Below are positions 1-8,308 of a DNA stretch of 64,000 nucleotides, in pieces. The notes beneath the pieces are model-generated. The model searched no databases. It saw nothing but the letters and a program-made list of their open reading frames with translations, and had not been told where the DNA came from. Each line of letters starts with the position of its first letter. Position 1 is the stretch's first letter. Source of the DNA: Streptomyces platensis (GTDB lineage: Bacteria; Actinomycetota; Actinomycetes; Streptomycetales; Streptomycetaceae); assembly GCF_008704855.1 (NCBI RefSeq), contig NZ_CP023691.1:1736001-1800000 (forward strand). The letters are read 5' to 3'. Made by a program: the position numbers and the translations under genes.

Positions 1-831
1 TCACAGAATCGGCTTCCACAACAGATAGCCGGTGGGCCGGTAGCCCAGCGAGGTGTAGAGACCGAGCGCCGGGGTGTTGCCCGCGTAGACGTTCAGGCCG
101 AGGCTGGTGCGGCCCGCCGTGAGGCTCTCCCGCTCGGCGATGCCCATCAGGGTGCGGCCGTGGCCCTGTCCGCGGTGGCCGGGGGCGACCCGTACATCGA
201 CGACATAGCCGCCGGGCTGGTCCGGCATCCGCAGGGCGACCCAGATGCTGCCGACGTCCGCGCCTCCGTGGGCCAGCACGCGCAGCGCCTGGTGGGGAGT
301 CTCCGCCCCCTCCGGGAGCAGGGCGCGATGCCCGGCGGCCGCGGTCTCCTCGGCGCGCTCGCGGGCCATGCCCTGGCCGACCTGCGTACGGATGTGCTCG
401 GCGAGCGCGGCGTCCCGCCAGGCCGGGTATTCCGCCTCACTCAGCGCGCGGTCGCCGCTGCCCTCGGGGAGCGGGGGCGCGGCGGTGAGCGGCTTGCTCA
501 TCATGCGGCTGCGCTCGGTGTAGCCCAGCGCCGCCGCGAGCCGCCCGGCGGCCTCGGCATCGGCCGGGACGGTCAGCTCGATCTGCCGGCAGCGCCAGCC
601 GCGCAGCACCTCTTCCGCGGCGAGCGCGGCGACCGTGGCGCGGCCCCGGTGCCGGTCCGGCTCGTCGATGGCCAGCTCCGCGATCCGGCCGGCCGCCGGG
701 CCGAACCGGGCGTCCGTGGTCAGCCGTATCCCGCCGACCCGGCGGCTGTTGACGCAGATGTCGTACGCACGGGCCCGGTGCCCGTCGTCGTGCCGTTCTT
801 CCGGTCCCGCGGGGCGCAGCGTTGTGGTCAC
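1..831 (-). CDS. GNAT-family N-acetyltransferase, tandem-domain
   Basis: The 276-residue product looks like two GNAT folds in tandem. The C-terminal half carries the acetyl-CoA-binding signature RVAPGHRGQGHGRTLM near residue 215, followed by the usual YAGNTPALGLYTSLGY (Asn/Tyr) ending. The N-terminal half has a degenerate version, IDEPDRHRGRATVAALA. GNAT enzymes move an acetyl group from acetyl-CoA to an amine; the substrate here cannot be told. The start is a GTG with a weak ribosome site, so the N-terminus is uncertain. The stop codon sits on the first three bases of the window, so the gene is complete. It lies just downstream of pabC on the same strand, with about 35 bp between them. Confidence 0.85.
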   Translation of the reverse strand: MTTTLRPAGPEERHDDGHRARAYDICVNSRRVGGIRLTTDARFGPAAGRIAELAIDEPDRHRGRATVAALAAEEVLRGWRCRQIELTVPADAEAAGRLAAALGYTERSRMMSKPLTAAPPLPEGSGDRALSEAEYPAWRDAALAEHIRTQVGQGMARERAEETAAAGHRALLPEGAETPHQALRVLAHGGADVGSIWVALRMPDQPGGYVVDVRVAPGHRGQGHGRTLMGIAERESLTAGRTSLGLNVYAGNTPALGLYTSLGYRPTGYLLWKPIL

Positions 832-866
832 GAGGACTTTCTACTCGCCCATGAGCGGGCGCGTCA

Positions 867-1691
867 TCACCGCGGATCGAAGTCGGCGGCCGCCTGCTCG
901 TCGAAGATCCGCATGGCTTCCGCGGTCACCGGGCCCGGGCTGTCGGCCAGTTGACGGTCGTCGATCCGGGTCACGGCCTGCACGTCGCGCAGCGTGGAGG
1001 TCAGGAAGATCTCCTCGGCCCGCTCCAGGACGTCCAGCGGCAGATCGGTCTCCTTGGCGCCGGCCCAGCCGACGGTCAGGGCGCGGGTGATGCCCGCCAG
1101 GCAGCCGGAGTGCAGGGGCGGGGTGTGCAGTTCGCCGTCCAGGACGACGAAGACATTGGCGCCGGTTCCTTCGCAGAGCGCGCCGACGGTGTTGGCGAAC
1201 AGCGCCTCGGACGCGCCGTGTTCCCGCGCGCGGGCCAGGGCGACGACGTTCTCGCCGTACGACGTGGTCTTCAGGCCGGCGAGCGCGCCGCGTTCGTTGC
1301 GGGTCCACGGGACGGTGACGGCGGCGGTGGTGTCGGGGCGGCGCCGGGTCTCGGACAGCGCGATGACCAGGGTGGGACCGGCGTCGCCGCGGTCCGAGCC
1401 GAGCGGGGAGACGCCCCCGGTGTAGGTGAGCCGCAGCCGGCCGAGGGCCATCGGGTTGGCCGCCATGACGGCCTCGCAGCCGCGCCGCACCTCGTCGAGA
1501 TCGGGGTCGGGCAGCCCGAGCCCGCGGGCAGAAGTGGTCAGGCGCTCCAGATGACGGGTGAGGGCGAAGGCGCGGCCGTGCTCGGCCTTGATGGTCTCGA
1601 AGACTCCGTCGCCGACCGTCAGCCCGTGGTCGAAAACCGAGACCCGGGCGCTCTCCGCGTCCTGTAGTGCCCCGTCGAGCCAGATCTTCAT
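867..1691 (-). CDS. pabC: aminotransferase class IV, probable 4-amino-4-deoxychorismate lyase
   Basis: This 274-residue PLP enzyme of fold type IV has the family's start MKIWLDG, the Glu/Arg-rich N-terminal lobe and the catalytic-lysine region GLKTTSYGENVVALARA. The FANTVGALCEGTGANVFVV stretch matches the cofactor-phosphate loop of the lyase/branched-chain group. The role inferred is removal of pyruvate from aminodeoxychorismate to give p-aminobenzoate for folate. Context supports this: its start overlaps the stop of the chorismate-binding gene upstream in an ATGA arrangement, so the two are translationally coupled. A GGAGGA ribosome site lies inside the upstream gene. A branched-chain or D-amino-acid aminotransferase role is less likely. 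Confidence 0.85.
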   Translation of the reverse strand: MKIWLDGALQDAESARVSVFDHGLTVGDGVFETIKAEHGRAFALTRHLERLTTSARGLGLPDPDLDEVRRGCEAVMAANPMALGRLRLTYTGGVSPLGSDRGDAGPTLVIALSETRRRPDTTAAVTVPWTRNERGALAGLKTTSYGENVVALARAREHGASEALFANTVGALCEGTGANVFVVLDGELHTPPLHSGCLAGITRALTVGWAGAKETDLPLDVLERAEEIFLTSTLRDVQAVTRIDDRQLADSPGPVTAEAMRIFDEQAAADFDPR

Positions 1692-2755
1692 CGCTTTCCT
1701 CCGCTCACCTCATGCAGGCCCGACGCTACCGCCAGCAGCCTGCGCGCCTTCAACTCGGTCTCGGCCCACTCCCGCTCCGGATCGGAGTCCCAGATGATCC
1801 CCGCGCCGGCGCCGAAACGCAGCACCGGGCCGCCGGGCGGCGTGCGGTCGATCCAGAACGTCCGTATGCCGACCGCGAGCTCGCCGGTGCCGCGGTCCGC
1901 GTCGACCCAGCCGATGCCTCCGCAGTACGGGCCGCGGGGGGCGGTCTCCAGCTCGTCGATGATCCGCAGCGCGCTGGACTTGGGGGCGCCGGTCACCGAC
2001 CCGGGCGGGAAGGTGGCGTCCAGCAGATCCGCCCAGGCGGTCTTCTCGTTCGCCCCGTCCAGCTCACCGCGCACCGTGGAGACGAGGTGGACCAGGCCGG
2101 GGTGTTCCTCGACGGCGCACAGTGCCGGGACGGTGACGGTTCCGGTGGCGCAGACCCGGCCGAGATCATTGCGGACCAGGTCCACGATCATCACGTTCTC
2201 CGCCCGGTCCTTCGCCGAGAGGTCCGCAGCGGTCCGCCCGGTTCCCTTGATGGGACCGGAGCTCACGACGCGGTCGTCGCGCCGCAGATACAGCTCCGGG
2301 GAGGCACTGGCGATCTCGACGCCATGAGCGGGCAGCCGGATCGTGCCCGCGTACGGCGCCGGATTACCGCGGGCCAGCACCGCGGACAGCGCGTCGACAT
2401 CGGCCCGGCCGGGATCGGGCAGCGGCGCCGTCAGCACCCGGCAGAGATTCACTTGATAGACGTCGCCGGCCGCGATGTGTTCACGGACGCGCCGCACACC
2501 GCCGGTATAGGCGTCACGGTCCAGCGAGCTGATCCAGTCCTCGGGCGCGGGGCCCCGCCAGGCGTCGGCGGCGGGCCGGTCCGCCGCGGTGGCCGGCCGG
2601 ACGTCGCCGAAGCGGGCACAGACCACCGTGCCCTCGAAGTCGGCGGCGACCGCCCACCAGCCCGTGGAGTCCAGGGCTGCGGGATCACTGGTCACATCCC
2701 GCAGGTCAGTGGCTATCAGGCCGCCGAAGCGTGCCATCGGAGCGAAGTCGTGCAC
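1688..2755 (-). CDS. pabB: chorismate-binding enzyme, aminodeoxychorismate synthase component I
   Basis: This 355-residue protein has the chorismate-utilising fold of the PabB/TrpE family. The PIKGTGR motif, typical of PabB rather than TrpE, comes before VMIVDLVRNDLGRV, and the FPPGSVTGAPK motif sits near the C-terminus. It is expected to aminate chorismate using ammonia from a glutamine amidotransferase encoded elsewhere. The open frame continues upstream through the tRNA genes, which cannot be coding, so I place the start at the GTG at 2755 (VHDFAPMARFGG), where family similarity begins. The ribosome site there is weak. It overlaps pabC by four bases. Confidence 0.88.
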   Translation of the reverse strand: MHDFAPMARFGGLIATDLRDVTSDPAALDSTGWWAVAADFEGTVVCARFGDVRPATAADRPAADAWRGPAPEDWISSLDRDAYTGGVRRVREHIAAGDVYQVNLCRVLTAPLPDPGRADVDALSAVLARGNPAPYAGTIRLPAHGVEIASASPELYLRRDDRVVSSGPIKGTGRTAADLSAKDRAENVMIVDLVRNDLGRVCATGTVTVPALCAVEEHPGLVHLVSTVRGELDGANEKTAWADLLDATFPPGSVTGAPKSSALRIIDELETAPRGPYCGGIGWVDADRGTGELAVGIRTFWIDRTPPGGPVLRFGAGAGIIWDSDPEREWAETELKARRLLAVASGLHEVSGGKR

Positions 2756-2830
2756 GTCAGCGAGTCTATGGCGGCGGCCCGCGGGCCGCCTGCGCCGAGC
2801 GAGCACCGCAGCACGCTGCACAAACGCGTT

Positions 2831-2859
2831 TTTGTACTGGCCCCGGAATCCGCTAGAGT
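2831..2859 (+). promoter_or_regulatory. promoter of the tRNA cluster
   Basis: TTTGTA at 2831-2836, a 17-bp spacer and TAGAGT at 2854-2859 form a good vegetative-type promoter about 75 bp before the first tRNA. It lies in the divergent gap between pabB and the tRNA genes. The -10 matches strong stable-RNA promoters of the genus; the -35 is imperfect. Confidence 0.6.
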
Positions 2860-2932
2860 TCAACACGTCGCCGGGACACGCAAGCGCCCCGGAGGCCGAG
2901 TAGCTCCCGGACGTAGTCTGGGAGAGACACCT

Positions 2933-3005
<73 letters not shown>

Positions 3006-3040
3006 CGATGTGGGGGATCTTCCCGAACCCCCTCACTCCT

Positions 3041-3114
3041 GGTGGAGTGGCCGAGAGGCGAGGCAACGGCCTGCAAAGCCGTCTACACGGGTTCAAATCC
3101 CGTCTCCACCTCCA
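3041..3114 (+). tRNA. tRNA-Cys (GCA)
   Basis: Acceptor stem GGTGGAG/CTCCACC, anticodon loop CTGCAAA with anticodon GCA, and T-loop GGGTTCAAATCCC. The body ends at 3111 and, unlike its neighbours, it is followed by an encoded CCA at 3112-3114. Confidence 0.96.
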
Positions 3115-3115
3115 A

Positions 3116-3187
3116 GGACGATTAGCTCAGCGGGAGAGCGCTTCCCTGACACGGAAGAGGTCACTGGTTCAATCCCAGTATCGTCCA
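3116..3187 (+). tRNA. tRNA-Val (GAC), copy 1
   Basis: Acceptor GGACGAT/ATCGTCC, anticodon loop CTGACAC with GAC, and T-arm CTGGTTCAATCCCAG. It begins one base after the CCA of tRNA-Cys. Two more copies with the same core follow. Confidence 0.97.
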
Positions 3188-3217
3188 CTGGATCCCCGGA
3201 AACGGGGTGTCCGTCCC

Positions 3218-3289
3218 GCGCGATTAGCTCAGCGGGAGAGCGCTTCCCTGACACGGAAGAGGTCACTGGTTCAATCCCAGTATCGCGCA
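3218..3289 (+). tRNA. tRNA-Val (GAC), copy 2, variant acceptor stem
   Basis: The body is identical to copy 1, but the acceptor stem is GCGCGAT/ATCGCGC instead of GGACGAT/ATCGTCC. The changes are compensated on both sides, so the stem is intact and the gene is probably functional. Confidence 0.96.
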
Positions 3290-3324
3290 CGCAGCTGCGG
3301 ATCTTTCGGGATCCGTGGTCCCGC

Positions 3325-3396
3325 GGACGATTAGCTCAGCGGGAGAGCGCTTCCCTGACACGGAAGAGGTCACTGGTTCAATCCCAGTATCGTCCA
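3325..3396 (+). tRNA. tRNA-Val (GAC), copy 3
   Basis: As far as I can read, identical to copy 1 over the whole 72 bases, including the GGACGAT acceptor. It is the last gene of the cluster and is followed at once by a strong hairpin. Confidence 0.97.
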
Positions 3397-3405
3397 CACC
3401 TGATC

Positions 3406-3438
3406 CCGAGGGCCGGAGCATTTCGCTCCGGCCCTCGG
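3406..3438 (+). terminator. hairpin terminator after the tRNA cluster
   Basis: A 14-bp stem (CCGAGGGCCGGAGC and its complement) closes a 5-base loop ten bases after the last tRNA-Val. There is no T-run, as is common in this genus. It also faces the convergent zinc-ribbon gene, so it may stop transcription from both sides. Confidence 0.8.
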
Positions 3439-3460
3439 TCGTTGTTCAGGAAGCGTGCGG

Positions 3461-3748
3461 TCAGGACGAGAAGAGCATGTGGCCGAAGCCGCGGTGATGG
3501 CCGTGGTGTCCATGGTGACCGTGATGACCGTGGTGGCCGTGCTGCGGGGCGCCCCAGGCGGGGGCCTGCGGGTAAGCCTGCGGAGCGGGTGGCGGCGGGG
3601 CCTGCTGCGCCCACTGTGACTCGAGACGGGTCAGCGCCTCCAGCTCCCCGTAGTCCAGGAATATCCCCCGGCAGCCGGCACACTGCTCGATCTGCACGCC
3701 ATTGCGCTGGTATGTCTGCATCGGTGCATGGCACTTGGGGCACTGCAT
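3461..3748 (-). CDS. TFIIB-type zinc-ribbon protein with His/Gly-rich tail
   Basis: This 95-residue protein starts with a zinc ribbon: Cys3, Cys6, Cys23 and Cys26, in CPKC and CAGC knuckles, followed by RGIFLDYGELEAL, the conserved end of the zf-TFIIB family. A Pro/Ala/Gln linker follows. The tail then repeats an HGHH/HHGHHG unit five or so times before ending in RGFGHMLFSS. The ribbon binds one zinc ion; the function of this family is unknown. The histidine run could bind nickel, zinc or cobalt, but that is inference. It is a single gene, convergent with the tRNA cluster. Confidence 0.85.
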   Translation of the reverse strand: MQCPKCHAPMQTYQRNGVQIEQCAGCRGIFLDYGELEALTRLESQWAQQAPPPPAPQAYPQAPAWGAPQHGHHGHHGHHGHHGHHRGFGHMLFSS

Positions 3749-3821
3749 CGTCGCTCAACTCCCTGTCGTCCACCGCCGCTCACGGCGGCACCGCCGGAAC
3801 GGCCTCCCGGCGGCGGGGCGT

Positions 3822-4844
3822 TCAGCCTACGCCCGGGCCGGCGGGCGCCAACTGCTGCGCCGGGGACGTCATCCGGGCGCAGGCGTCGACGAACGCGGTC
3901 TCGGCGTCGTCCAGGGAGCGGTCGGCGGTGGCGGCCTTGGCTATGGCGAGCGCGGCGGTCTGCACGGTGAGCGTGCGGGCCGGGAGGTCCAGGTCGGGCC
4001 AGGGATCACCGTCCGGCCCCACGACCGGGCCGCCGGCCGCGCGGTAGGCGGCCAGGAAGCGCGTCCAGAGGTCCGGGGCCAGCAGGCCGGTGGCGAACCA
4101 GGCGGCGGGGCGGGCCAGGTCCCAGGCGCCGTCGCCCCGGCCGAGGTCGTCGATGTCGATGAGGAGCCAGGGGCCGTCGCCGGCGGGGTGGCGGACGAGC
4201 TGGCCCAGGTGCAGATCGCCGTGGCAGAGGGTGCCGGTCCGCGGCGGCGGGGCCTCGCCCCGGGCCCACGGGGGCAGCGTGGCCCAGGCCCGCTCGACGG
4301 CGGCGGCAGCCGCGGGCAGCGCCCCGGCGGCGGTCACCGGTGCGTGACGCCCGGACGCCGGGCCGTTGGACGGAACCGGTGCGGTCCGCAGCCGCGCCAG
4401 GGCGCGGGCGGCCTTGGCGGGGCCGCGCATCGGCGGCACGGGGCCGGGAAGTTGGCGCAGGTCGACGCGGTGCAGCCCGGCCAGCAGGCGGGCGGTGTCC
4501 TCCCAGGGGGCGGCGTCGGGGTCGTCGGGCGGGACCGGGCTGCCGTAGGGCCAGCGGGTGAGCGCGCGGCCCTCTTCGGTGCGGGTGAGATAGCCGTCGG
4601 GGGCGGTGACCGGGAGCGGGGGCAGCAGGATGCCGTGCAGGAGGGGATGGGCGGCGATACGCAGCCGGGCGGCGAGCGCGCGGGGGTCACCGTCGGGAGC
4701 GTGCGCCTTGGCGACCGTACGGCCGCTGCGGACGACCGTGCCGTCGGGGCGGTCGGCGAGGACCTCGCAGGAGGGGGCCGGGGCGCCTTCCCGGGTCGCC
4801 GTCGCGGACAGGGCGGCCAGACGGTCGCGCAGTGAGGTGGTCAT
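3822..4844 (-). CDS. APH-family phosphotransferase/kinase
   Basis: This protein of about 340 residues belongs to the aminoglycoside/choline kinase-like fold. The catalytic loop is CHGDLHLGQL (Asp of HGD, then a Gln where Asn is more usual) and the metal-binding motif is LLIDIDDLGRGDGAWDLARP. It should phosphorylate a small molecule from ATP or GTP; many chromosomal members have no link to antibiotics. I use the ATG at 4844 (MTTSLRDRL), which has a GGGGGA ribosome site. The open frame runs 45 codons further up, but that stretch is low in similarity to the family and has no better start. Confidence 0.8.
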   Translation of the reverse strand: MTTSLRDRLAALSATATREGAPAPSCEVLADRPDGTVVRSGRTVAKAHAPDGDPRALAARLRIAAHPLLHGILLPPLPVTAPDGYLTRTEEGRALTRWPYGSPVPPDDPDAAPWEDTARLLAGLHRVDLRQLPGPVPPMRGPAKAARALARLRTAPVPSNGPASGRHAPVTAAGALPAAAAAVERAWATLPPWARGEAPPPRTGTLCHGDLHLGQLVRHPAGDGPWLLIDIDDLGRGDGAWDLARPAAWFATGLLAPDLWTRFLAAYRAAGGPVVGPDGDPWPDLDLPARTLTVQTAALAIAKAATADRSLDDAETAFVDACARMTSPAQQLAPAGPGVG

Positions 4845-4969
4845 CGGTCCCCCGAATCCGGCGCGGGCCGGATGCGCCGTGCGTGGTGGTGCGGGCCATG
4901 GACGGCCCGGTCCGGGATCGTACGCGCGGTGCGGGCGGAACGGGACGGCAGCGGTCCGGAACGCTCGAA

Positions 4970-4997
4970 GGCCGGGCATCTCCCCAGATGCCCGGCC
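4970..4997 (-). terminator. hairpin terminator
   Basis: A perfect 12-bp stem (GGCCGGGCATCT and complement) with a CCCC loop. It lies about 90 bases downstream of the small membrane protein gene and upstream of the APH-like gene, so it should separate these two minus-strand units. Confidence 0.65.
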
Positions 4998-5088
4998 GTC
5001 GTGCCGTCCGCCGCACCCCCCGTCCCCACGGGGTTTCGGCCGGATGTCCCCCGTCCCGGGCCGCTCTCCCGGGACCGGGGCGCTACGT

Positions 5089-5298
5089 TCAGCGCCCCAG
5101 CATTCCGGCCACGGACGACGCCTGTGTCAGCACGGCTTCCCAGCCGCCGAAGACCACGGCGAGAACGATCGCCAGCGGCAGCACCATGGCCACCGCGACG
5201 AGGGGATGGCGGGTACCGGCGGGCTGCCGGCCCGCGAGCGCCGCGGGGACTCTGCGCCCCTGCGCCCGAAGGACCCTCCACCCGGAGGTCTGCGCCAT
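5089..5298 (-). CDS. small single-span membrane protein
   Basis: This 69-residue protein is not recognised. It has a basic N-terminus (about ten Arg residues in the first 30), then one hydrophobic segment, LVAVAMVLPLAIVLAVVFGGW, and a short polar end, AVLTQASSVAGMLGR. The Arg-rich side is predicted to stay in the cytoplasm. The start at 5298 follows a GGGAGCGGG ribosome site; the much longer open frame upstream lacks coding character. It stands alone between two non-coding stretches, and codon use is normal for the genus. Confidence 0.6.
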   Translation of the reverse strand: MAQTSGWRVLRAQGRRVPAALAGRQPAGTRHPLVAVAMVLPLAIVLAVVFGGWEAVLTQASSVAGMLGR

Positions 5299-5911
5299 CG
5301 TCCCGCTCCCGTCGTGTTTCTGGGGCGGCGGGCGTCTGACCTCGGGGGACGAGTGCACCACCCGCCGCTTGAAAACCACCCTAGGCAAGCGGGCGGCCGC
5401 AGGCGTCATGCCGTCGTATCGAATGGGCGGCCTCCAGGAGGATGACCTCACCGCGTCCCGTGTACTCCTCTGGGTGGAGAAACACGTCCAGCACCTGGGG
5501 ACATCCCCGAGGGGGGGACCGTCGGACGGACCGTCCCGGGCACTCCTGAGGGTGACCTCGCTCACTCCGGCCACTCCCCCGCGCACGGTGGTCCCGCCCT
5601 CCCACCGCACCCGGCCCGCCGCCCCATCCCGCACTCCGGCCGTATCCCCCGCATCCGTCACCAACCCGGCCCGATCCCGCTACATCCCGCCAATCCCCCT
5701 TCCGCAGCGGATCATTGGGATCGCGCGTGGGATACCGGGCCGCCCGCCGGGAAGAAGCGCTCACGCACCCCGGGGACCGCAGGTGGCCCCGGTCAATCCA
5801 CCGGCCGACGCATGCGCGGCCTCTCAGCACAGCGAGCCGTCAATCCGTAAGCTGTGCCACGTCAGACGGTTGGCAGCGGAGGGGGCTCCCCACCGCAGGT
5901 AGGGGACGGAC
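5299..5911. other. 613-bp intergenic region before the Ser/Thr kinase
   Basis: No convincing gene was found on either strand. It should contain the promoter of the downstream kinase and that of the small membrane protein on the other strand. The kinase ribosome site GGGGAC lies at its right end. I see no strong hairpin, tRNA or repeat in it. Confidence 0.5.
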
Positions 5912-7255
5912 ATGGCGATGATGCGGCTCCGACGCGAGGACCCGCGTGTCGTCGGGACGTTCCGGCTGCACCGCCGGCTCGGCGCGGGCGGGATGGGTGT
6001 GGTCTACCTCGGCTCGGACAAGCGCGGGCAGCGGGTGGCGCTCAAGGTGATCCGGCCGGACCTGGCGGAGGATCAGGAATTCCGCTCGCGGTTCGCCCGA
6101 GAGGTCTCCGCCGCCCGGCGGATCCGCGGCGGCTGTACGGCCCGGCTGGTCGCGGCCGATCTCGACGCGGAGCGCCCCTGGTTCGCCACCCAGTACGTCC
6201 CGGGGCCCTCGCTGCACGACAAGGTCAACGAGGAGGGACCGCTGTCCCCGGCGGAGGTCGCCTCCATCGGCGCCGCGCTGTCCGAGGGGCTGCTGGCCGT
6301 CCATGACGCGGGCGTGGTGCACCGCGATCTGAAGCCGTCCAACATTCTGCTGTCGCCCAAGGGCCCGCGGATCATCGACTTCGGTATCGCCTGGGCGACC
6401 GGCGCCAGCACCCTGACCCATGTCGGTACGGCCGTCGGCTCACCGGGCTTCCTGGCGCCGGAGCAGGTGCGCGGGGCCGCGGTGACCCCGGCGACGGACA
6501 TCTTCGCGCTGGGCGCCACCCTCGCGTACGCCTGCACCGCGGACTCCCCCTTCGGGCAGGGCAGTTCGGAGGTCATGCTCTACCGCGTGGTCCACGAGGA
6601 GGCGCACCTCGGCGGGGTGCCGGACGCACTGGCGCCGCTGCTCGCCTCGTGCCTGGCCAAGGACCCGGCGGACCGTCCCAGCACGCTGTCGCTGTCGCTG
6701 CGGCTCAAGGAGATCGCGGCCCGTGAGGCGCACGGGCTGTCGGGCGGGCCGCTGGAGAACGGGCCCGGTGCCGGCGCCGGTTGGGAGCGTCGGACCTCGG
6801 AGCGGCCGACCGGGCAGCGGGCCGAGGAGTACGCGCGCCAGCGCACCGAGCGCCGGACGGCGGGCAGCTCCTCGCCGCGTCCGCACCCCTCCCGTCCGCC
6901 GGTCCCGCGGGACGCGGCGGCCCGGCCGGCCGGTCCTGCCTCGGCCGCGGGGAAGAATCCGCGGACCGGCGGGCGCAACGGGCGACGGGTCCCGGCCGCG
7001 CGGCCCACGGGGCGAAACGGTTCACGTACCCCGGTGCGTACGACCTCCGGCGGGCGCCGGCCGGGCCCCGACCGCCGGCTGCTGCGCCAGCGCGTCATCG
7101 TGTTCGTGGTGGTGACGCTGCTGGTGGCGCTCGGCATCGCGGCCGCCCAGGGGTGCCAGGGGCCGGCTCGCGGACTCGGGGCGGACCGGTCCGCTTCGGC
7201 GGCCGCCGGGGTGGGAATGTCGGGGCCTTACGGGGTGGGGGAACGGGTCCCCTAG
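5912..7255 (+). CDS. membrane-anchored Ser/Thr protein kinase (PknB-like, Hanks type)
   Basis: 447 residues. The kinase domain spans about residues 10-275: glycine loop GAGGMGVVY, catalytic lysine in VALKVI, catalytic loop VVHRDLKPSNILL, metal-binding IDFGIA, and the substrate region VGSPGFLAPEQ. A basic, Pro/Arg/Ser-rich juxtamembrane segment follows, then one membrane span, VIVFVVVTLLVALGIAAAQ, near residue 400 and only about 35 residues outside. It therefore lacks the extracellular PASTA repeats of PknB itself and has no clear sensor domain. All catalytic residues are present. Its targets are unknown. Confidence 0.93.
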   Translation: MAMMRLRREDPRVVGTFRLHRRLGAGGMGVVYLGSDKRGQRVALKVIRPDLAEDQEFRSRFAREVSAARRIRGGCTARLVAADLDAERPWFATQYVPGPSLHDKVNEEGPLSPAEVASIGAALSEGLLAVHDAGVVHRDLKPSNILLSPKGPRIIDFGIAWATGASTLTHVGTAVGSPGFLAPEQVRGAAVTPATDIFALGATLAYACTADSPFGQGSSEVMLYRVVHEEAHLGGVPDALAPLLASCLAKDPADRPSTLSLSLRLKEIAAREAHGLSGGPLENGPGAGAGWERRTSERPTGQRAEEYARQRTERRTAGSSSPRPHPSRPPVPRDAAARPAGPASAAGKNPRTGGRNGRRVPAARPTGRNGSRTPVRTTSGGRRPGPDRRLLRQRVIVFVVVTLLVALGIAAAQGCQGPARGLGADRSASAAAGVGMSGPYGVGERVP

Positions 7256-7289
7256 GGGGTGCGGGCGCCCCTTGCGGGCCTCAACGGGT

Positions 7290-7315
7290 GGGGGCGGGAG
7301 GGTATTCCCGCCCCC
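7290..7315. terminator. bidirectional hairpin between convergent genes
   Basis: A 10-bp G-rich stem (GGGGGCGGGA and complement) with a 6-base loop sits between the kinase gene and the convergent methyltransferase gene. Position and strength suggest a shared terminator. Confidence 0.6.
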
Positions 7316-7438
7316 GGATGCTGTTGCGGAGGCCGACGAGGAGGCTGTTGCGGCGGGCCGCCGAGGGGGCGCCGCCCGCCGGGGCAAGGCCCGTCCGGTG
7401 GTTCGAGGGGCAGGGGCCGCGGCCCTGCGCCCCAGGCG

Positions 7439-8254
7439 CTAAGCCGGGCGGCCGGTGGCCACCGCGTAGAAGGCGACCGCGGCGGCCGCGCCGACGTTGA
7501 GGGAGTCCACGCCGTGCGCCATCGGGATGCGGACCCATTCGTCGGCGGCCCGCAGGGCGCCGGTGCTCAGGCCGTCGCCCTCGGCGCCCAGCATCAGCGC
7601 GGCGCGCTCCAGGCTGTGCGGGGCGGCCTCGTCGATGGCGGTGGCCTTCTCGGCCGGGGTGAGGGCGAGCAGCTTGAAGCCCGCCTCCCGTACGGCGGCC
7701 AGGTCCCGGGGCCAGCTCTCCAGTCGGGCGTACGGCACGGAGAACACCGCGCCCATGGAGACCTTCACCGAGCGGCGGTAGAGCGGATCGGCGCAGTCCG
7801 GGGAGAGCAGCACCGCGTCCATGCCCAGGGCCGCCGCGCTGCGGAAGATCGCTCCGATGTTGGTGTGGTCGTTGACCGCTTCCATGACCACGATGCGGCG
7901 GGTTCCGGCGAGGAGATCGGTGGCCGCGGGCAGTGGCTTGCGCTGCATGGAGGCCAGCGCGCCGCGGTGCACGTGATAGCCCGTCACCCGCTCGGCGAGG
8001 GCCGGGCTGACGGCGTAGACCGGGGCCGGGACCTCGTCGATGACATCGCGCATCACGTCGACCCACTTGGCCGAGAGCAGCATGGAGCGCATCGCGTAAC
8101 CGGCGTGCCGGGCGCGCCGGATGACCTTCTCGCCCTCGGCGATGAAGAGCCCTTCCGCGGGCTCGCGCCGGCGCCGCAGCTCGACGTCGGTCAGGCCGGT
8201 GTAGTCGGCCAGCCTCGGGTCGTCCGGGTCGTCGACGGTGATGATTTCTGCCAC
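7439..8254 (-). CDS. TrmH/SpoU-type RNA 2'-O-ribose methyltransferase
   Basis: 271 residues. The three SPOUT motifs are clear: motif 1 AVNDHTNIGAIFRSAAALG, motif 2 LMLGAEGDGLS, and motif 3 MAHGVDSLNVGAAAAVAFY. These form the trefoil knot that binds S-adenosylmethionine. An N-terminal substrate-binding region (residues 1-110) precedes it. The target, tRNA or 23S rRNA, cannot be told from the sequence. It follows siroheme synthase on the same strand with a 54-bp gap and could be co-transcribed, although the functions are unrelated. Confidence 0.9.
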   Translation of the reverse strand: MAEIITVDDPDDPRLADYTGLTDVELRRRREPAEGLFIAEGEKVIRRARHAGYAMRSMLLSAKWVDVMRDVIDEVPAPVYAVSPALAERVTGYHVHRGALASMQRKPLPAATDLLAGTRRIVVMEAVNDHTNIGAIFRSAAALGMDAVLLSPDCADPLYRRSVKVSMGAVFSVPYARLESWPRDLAAVREAGFKLLALTPAEKATAIDEAAPHSLERAALMLGAEGDGLSTGALRAADEWVRIPMAHGVDSLNVGAAAAVAFYAVATGRPA

Positions 8255-8308
8255 GGGGAGATAGTGCCTTGTCGGTGTCGGGGTGCCAATGCCGCGTCGG
8301 GGGATCGG

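Noticed and set aside
3010..4047. Long plus-strand frame across the tRNA cluster and beyond
   Set aside because: It translates repeated tRNA sequence (the same AISSAGERFPDTEEV stretch three times) and then the reverse of real genes.
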